Shown in pieces: positions 12,990-15,419 of a stretch of 15,419 nt of DNA. Numbering within the stretch: position 1 is the first letter of the stretch; every line of letters starts with the position of its first letter. Source of the stretch: Bacteroidales bacterium (GTDB lineage: Bacteria > Bacteroidota > Bacteroidia > Bacteroidales > UBA932); assembly GCA_020026275.1 (NCBI GenBank), contig JAHHQQ010000035.1:1-15419 (forward strand), read 5' to 3'. The notes under the pieces are model-generated. The model searched no databases. It was not told the DNA's origin and saw only the letters and a program-made list of their open reading frames with translations. The position numbers were made by a program, and so were the translations under genes.

Positions 12990-14882
12990 TTATTCCACAA
13001 CTGGCAAGCTAATGAAAGACTGGTGATTCCTATTCGTATAAATTGTAATTTCTGACTGCCGGTAATCTTTCCGGACCGCTTTGTATGGATTCTCCAGAAA
13101 AGTCTGAGGATTCATCGCCAGCCATGGAAACATGCTGCTCTGGATCTGCACCATCAGCTTATGTCCAGGCAGGAAATAATGGGCAATATCATTCATGTCA
13201 ATCCTGACATCCATCACTTCACCAGGAACCACAGCTTTCGGTTCACTGAAACTATTTCGGAAACGCAAAGGCAAGACAGACCATCTTACCAACATCTGAT
13301 AGCCATCTGGACGGACATCTATCAACTTGACAACCAGATCAGCATCAGTTGTGGACAAGGAAACAGATAGATTGGCTGTAACTGGTCCAACCACTTTCAA
13401 AGTGTCCTGCAGTTCGCTACCGGTAAATGTCAACAGATCCGAACGCCAAGTCAGGTAGCTCTGGTCACCTGTCACCTGGTCTGAAGCCCATGAAGTCATT
13501 TCCTTTCCCACGCAACGGACGGGACGAGATGGAGAGGAGAAATAACTGCTTTTCCCTTCCTTGTCTCTGACAGCGGTTTTACGTAAATCCTTATGATTGC
13601 CCAAATAATAGGAAACCTTCGTCGATGGCAGCGGCCAACTCTCTGCGGTCTTCCACAGATTGTCGGAAACGACCCCTTCCATGACCTTTCTGTCCGTTTT
13701 CACGATTGGAAAATAATGCACCTTTGGCAACTGCAGTTCAAAACGTTCCCTCAAATAACGGTCAAAGAACCGAAACAAGATATGCTCATTGAAATATCTT
13801 GAGGATCCTTCGCCAAACCAAGCATCTCCAAGATGATTGTATGAGAGATTGTTCCAACTTCCATGCGCCCATGGCCCCAGTACAAGATAGGCATCTGTCT
13901 TAGGAGAAAGACGGCGTACAGTCTGATAGGTATTCAATGTTCCGTAGAAATCTTCACGGTCGAACCATCCGCCGACGACCAGAAAAGCCGGCCCCAGTTC
14001 CTTCATCTTGCTGAGAGGACATCTGCTCTGCCAGAATGCATCGTAATTGGGATGATTCTGTATCTCATTGAAAAAAGAGAGACTGTCTCCAAAGTCCTTG
14101 AAGAGATTGGAAAGCGGACCTTTGTCGAGAAAATAATCGTAGTAGTCCCCTGTCGGTCTGACTACCGGTGGCAGGGCTTCACTGACAGGAACAGGTCTAT
14201 TCCGAAACTGTCTTGCGCCGAAAGTATAAACTGTGTTCAGGAAGGCTCCATTGATGTGGGCGTCATCTCCCATGAACCAATCGCCGATAGGGGCTTGCGG
14301 GGAAACAGCTTTGATGGCAGGGTGACCGCACATGGCTGCAACCGTCGCGTAGAAACCATTGTAGGATGTTCCTAGGAAACCGACATTTCCATTGTTCGTT
14401 GTATTCTCCAGCAGCCACTCCACTGTATCATAAGAATCGGTGGCATCATCTGTCCGGGAAGAGAATTTTTTTTCAAGAGGACGGATTTCCTCGAACTGCC
14501 CTTCACTCATCATTGTTCCTCTGACATTCTGAAAGACCAGGATATAGTTTTTCTTCAAGAAGACATTGTAACATTTTCCTAGAGAAATACTTTCCGGATT
14601 ATTGTACGGTGCCAATGAATAAGGAGTCCGCACAATGATAATCGGAGCGACAAGCCTTTTGTCTTTCGGGGCATAGATGGCTGTATACAACTTGACACCA
14701 TCTCTCATAGGAACCATCACTTCACTCTTCTCATAGTTGGCAATCGGGTCCGAAGTTTCATTGTCAATGGAGACTAGGGCGACCTCGTTCTCCCGGACAT
14801 TTTCACGAGCCAGGGAAGATGTTTGGCCAAAAATTGAAAGCACAGCGACCAAAGCCGCCCAAAACCATCTTTTTCTTCTCAT
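12990..14882 (-). CDS. Exported CocE/NonD-family hydrolase (X-Pro dipeptidyl-peptidase S15-like)
   Basis: A 630-residue alpha/beta-hydrolase with a signal peptide (RRKR start, hydrophobic 6-20, likely cleavage after SLA at 25). VPMRDGVKLYTAIYAPKD (57-74) opens the S15 domain. The expected catalytic triad is visible: S173 in GTSYNG (171-176), D308 in GGWFDRED (304-311) and H340 in GPWAHGSW (336-343). The C-terminal part (about 400-625), with VGPVTANLSVSLSTTDADLV and PGHKLMVQIQSS, fits the jelly-roll XPD_C domain of this family. Related enzymes cleave acyl esters (cocaine esterase), amide-type antibiotics, glutaryl groups or proline-containing peptides, so the substrate is open. It is periplasmic or surface-exposed, with no lipobox. 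A short cysteine-rich ORF ends 6 bp upstream, and the only good -7 box lies beyond that ORF at 15309-15316. A strong terminator follows the gene. Confidence 0.93.
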   Translation of the reverse strand: MRRKRWFWAALVAVLSIFGQTSSLARENVRENEVALVSIDNETSDPIANYEKSEVMVPMRDGVKLYTAIYAPKDKRLVAPIIIVRTPYSLAPYNNPESISLGKCYNVFLKKNYILVFQNVRGTMMSEGQFEEIRPLEKKFSSRTDDATDSYDTVEWLLENTTNNGNVGFLGTSYNGFYATVAAMCGHPAIKAVSPQAPIGDWFMGDDAHINGAFLNTVYTFGARQFRNRPVPVSEALPPVVRPTGDYYDYFLDKGPLSNLFKDFGDSLSFFNEIQNHPNYDAFWQSRCPLSKMKELGPAFLVVGGWFDREDFYGTLNTYQTVRRLSPKTDAYLVLGPWAHGSWNNLSYNHLGDAWFGEGSSRYFNEHILFRFFDRYLRERFELQLPKVHYFPIVKTDRKVMEGVVSDNLWKTAESWPLPSTKVSYYLGNHKDLRKTAVRDKEGKSSYFSSPSRPVRCVGKEMTSWASDQVTGDQSYLTWRSDLLTFTGSELQDTLKVVGPVTANLSVSLSTTDADLVVKLIDVRPDGYQMLVRWSVLPLRFRNSFSEPKAVVPGEVMDVRIDMNDIAHYFLPGHKLMVQIQSSMFPWLAMNPQTFLENPYKAVRKDYRQSEITIYTNRNHQSFISLPVVE

Positions 14883-14888
14883 ATCAAA

Positions 14889-15281
14889 CTAACTTTTAAC
14901 AGTTGAACTTTTCTGATGACACCACACCTGTGCGGAATCTGACAGTAAGACCGCAGTGCAATACAGTGAAATCGGGAAGCATTTGCGATATATATAACGC
15001 ATCTCCAACCCAAGAGAAGGAATAATTCTTCTCTTGGCGACAGTCTTCATCTTCGACAAAGTCCGAGAGAGCAATTCAATTCCTGAACCGGAATCGATTG
15101 CACCGATTACTTTGTATTCTACGGTCATTTGCACTGAAACAGGCAGATCGACCACATAAGGGTCCATGCTGACATCTACATGACAATCACAGGAGCAGCA
15201 TTGTTTAAAGAGACATCCAGTACTCTGTAACAATGCAAAATCACATTTCATTCCTGCAATAATCTTAGAACAGCACAGCAT
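14889..15281 (-). CDS. Cysteine-rich hypothetical ORF upstream of the hydrolase (uncertain)
   Basis: This 130-codon open frame from the ATG at 15281 ends 6 bp before the hydrolase start. A TTG four codons further upstream is also possible. It has 11 cysteines, eight within the first 33 residues (C3, C4, C13, C23, C28, C29, C31, C33), including QCCSCDCHVD (27-36), which could bind metal. No signal peptide, transmembrane helix or family is recognised. In favour of a real gene are the -7 box 28 bp upstream, codon use that looks ordinary for the window, and spacing suited to an operon. Against it are the lack of any recognised homology and a perfect 10-bp inverted repeat inside it (15010-15037). 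The alternative is a 400-nt untranslated leader or a decayed gene. Confidence 0.4.
   Translation of the reverse strand: MLCCSKIIAGMKCDFALLQSTGCLFKQCCSCDCHVDVSMDPYVVDLPVSVQMTVEYKVIGAIDSGSGIELLSRTLSKMKTVAKRRIIPSLGLEMRYIYRKCFPISLYCTAVLLSDSAQVWCHQKSSTVKS
15010..15037. repeat. Perfect 10-bp inverted repeat upstream of the hydrolase gene
   Basis: CCAAGAGAAG (15010-15019) and CTTCTCTTGG (15028-15037) are exact inverse complements around an 8-nt loop. No T-run follows on either strand, so it is not a standard terminator. It sits about 130 bp upstream of the hydrolase start, inside the uncertain cysteine-rich ORF, and could be a leader hairpin or a protein-binding site. Confidence 0.4.
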
Positions 15282-15308
15282 GATCCGATTCAAAATATTT
15301 CAGAAATA

Positions 15309-15316
15309 CAAATTTA
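15309..15316 (-). promoter_or_regulatory. Bacteroidota -7 promoter box (TAAATTTG) upstream of the cysteine-rich ORF and hydrolase
   Basis: On the minus strand TAAATTTG matches TAnnTTTG, predicting a start near 15302, about 20 nt before the ATG at 15281. No comparable box was found between 14883 and 15293, so this is the best candidate promoter for the hydrolase transcript. No TTTG -33 element at proper spacing. Confidence 0.5.
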
Positions 15317-15370
15317 AAAAAATAGATTGTCATATCTAAATCTTGACAAAAATCTGAGACGTGCATATAC

Positions 15371-15407
15371 AAAAAAAGAAGTCCACGACCGCAAGGTCAT
15401 GGACTTC
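15371..15407 (-). terminator. Rho-independent terminator of a minus-strand gene beyond the right edge
   Basis: Arms 15378-15390 (GAAGTCCACGACC) and 15395-15407 (GGTCATGGACTTC) pair over 13 bp with one mismatch around a 4-nt loop. Seven T follow on the minus strand (15377-15371). No T-run follows on the plus strand. It therefore ends a transcript entering from outside the window and insulates the hydrolase promoter at 15309-15316. Confidence 0.8.
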
Positions 15408-15419
15408 TCGAAGAACGGC

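Noticed and set aside
13863..14375. 170-codon plus-strand open frame inside the CocE-type hydrolase
   Set aside because: It overlaps the region encoding the catalytic Ser and Asp on the other strand and resembles no known family.
1..15419. CRISPR arrays, insertion sequences, integrases, phage genes, replication origins or toxin-antitoxin pairs
   Set aside because: No spaced repeat series, transposase or integrase motif, or terminal repeat pattern was seen. The intergenic regions are short and mostly explained by promoters and terminators.

Overview
The window looks like chromosomal DNA of a Bacteroidales bacterium (phylum Bacteroidota). TAnnTTTG-type -7 promoter boxes lie upstream of most transcription units, purine-rich Shine-Dalgarno sequences are not evident, and the gene content (DUF4434 lipoprotein, XylE-like sugar porter, ROK regulator, LAB_N protein, CocE-type hydrolase) is typical of gut Bacteroidales. 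No insertion sequence, integrase, phage gene or CRISPR array is visible. The genus cannot be fixed from sequence reading alone.

Layout. (1) 1-5390, plus strand: a small sugar-related locus without SusC/SusD genes. It holds a Tat-signal DUF4434 lipoprotein with its own promoter and terminator, then an MFS sugar porter, a ROK-family regulator and an exported serine hydrolase, the last three probably one transcript. (2) 5517-7193, minus: glnS, ending at a shared bidirectional terminator. (3) 7425-8309, plus: a YicC/YloC endoribonuclease, divergent from glnS. (4) 8451-8523, minus: tRNA-Ala(TGC) with a good promoter and terminator. (5) 8727-12830, plus: a tight four-gene operon of a GT2 polyprenyl-phosphate sugar transferase, a seven-helix protein made of two LAB_N repeats, an ArnT-like GT-C transferase and a UDP-glucuronate 4-epimerase-like enzyme. 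(6) 12990-15281, minus: an exported CocE/NonD hydrolase preceded by a short cysteine-rich ORF of uncertain reality. The right edge carries the terminator of a gene lying outside the window.

The most interesting part is the 8727-12830 operon. Read as a pathway, the epimerase would supply a UDP-uronic acid (probably UDP-GalA), the GT2 enzyme would load the sugar onto a polyprenyl phosphate at the cytoplasmic face, and the GT-C enzyme would transfer it in the periplasm to lipid A or another envelope glycolipid. The missing step, flipping the lipid-linked sugar, has an attractive candidate in the tandem LAB_N protein. Its two halves align without gaps at a constant offset of 121 residues and are joined by one extra helix, the 3-1-3 layout known from SWEET transporters. 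Sequence families support the enzyme classes. The sugar identity, lipid acceptor and flippase role are inference.
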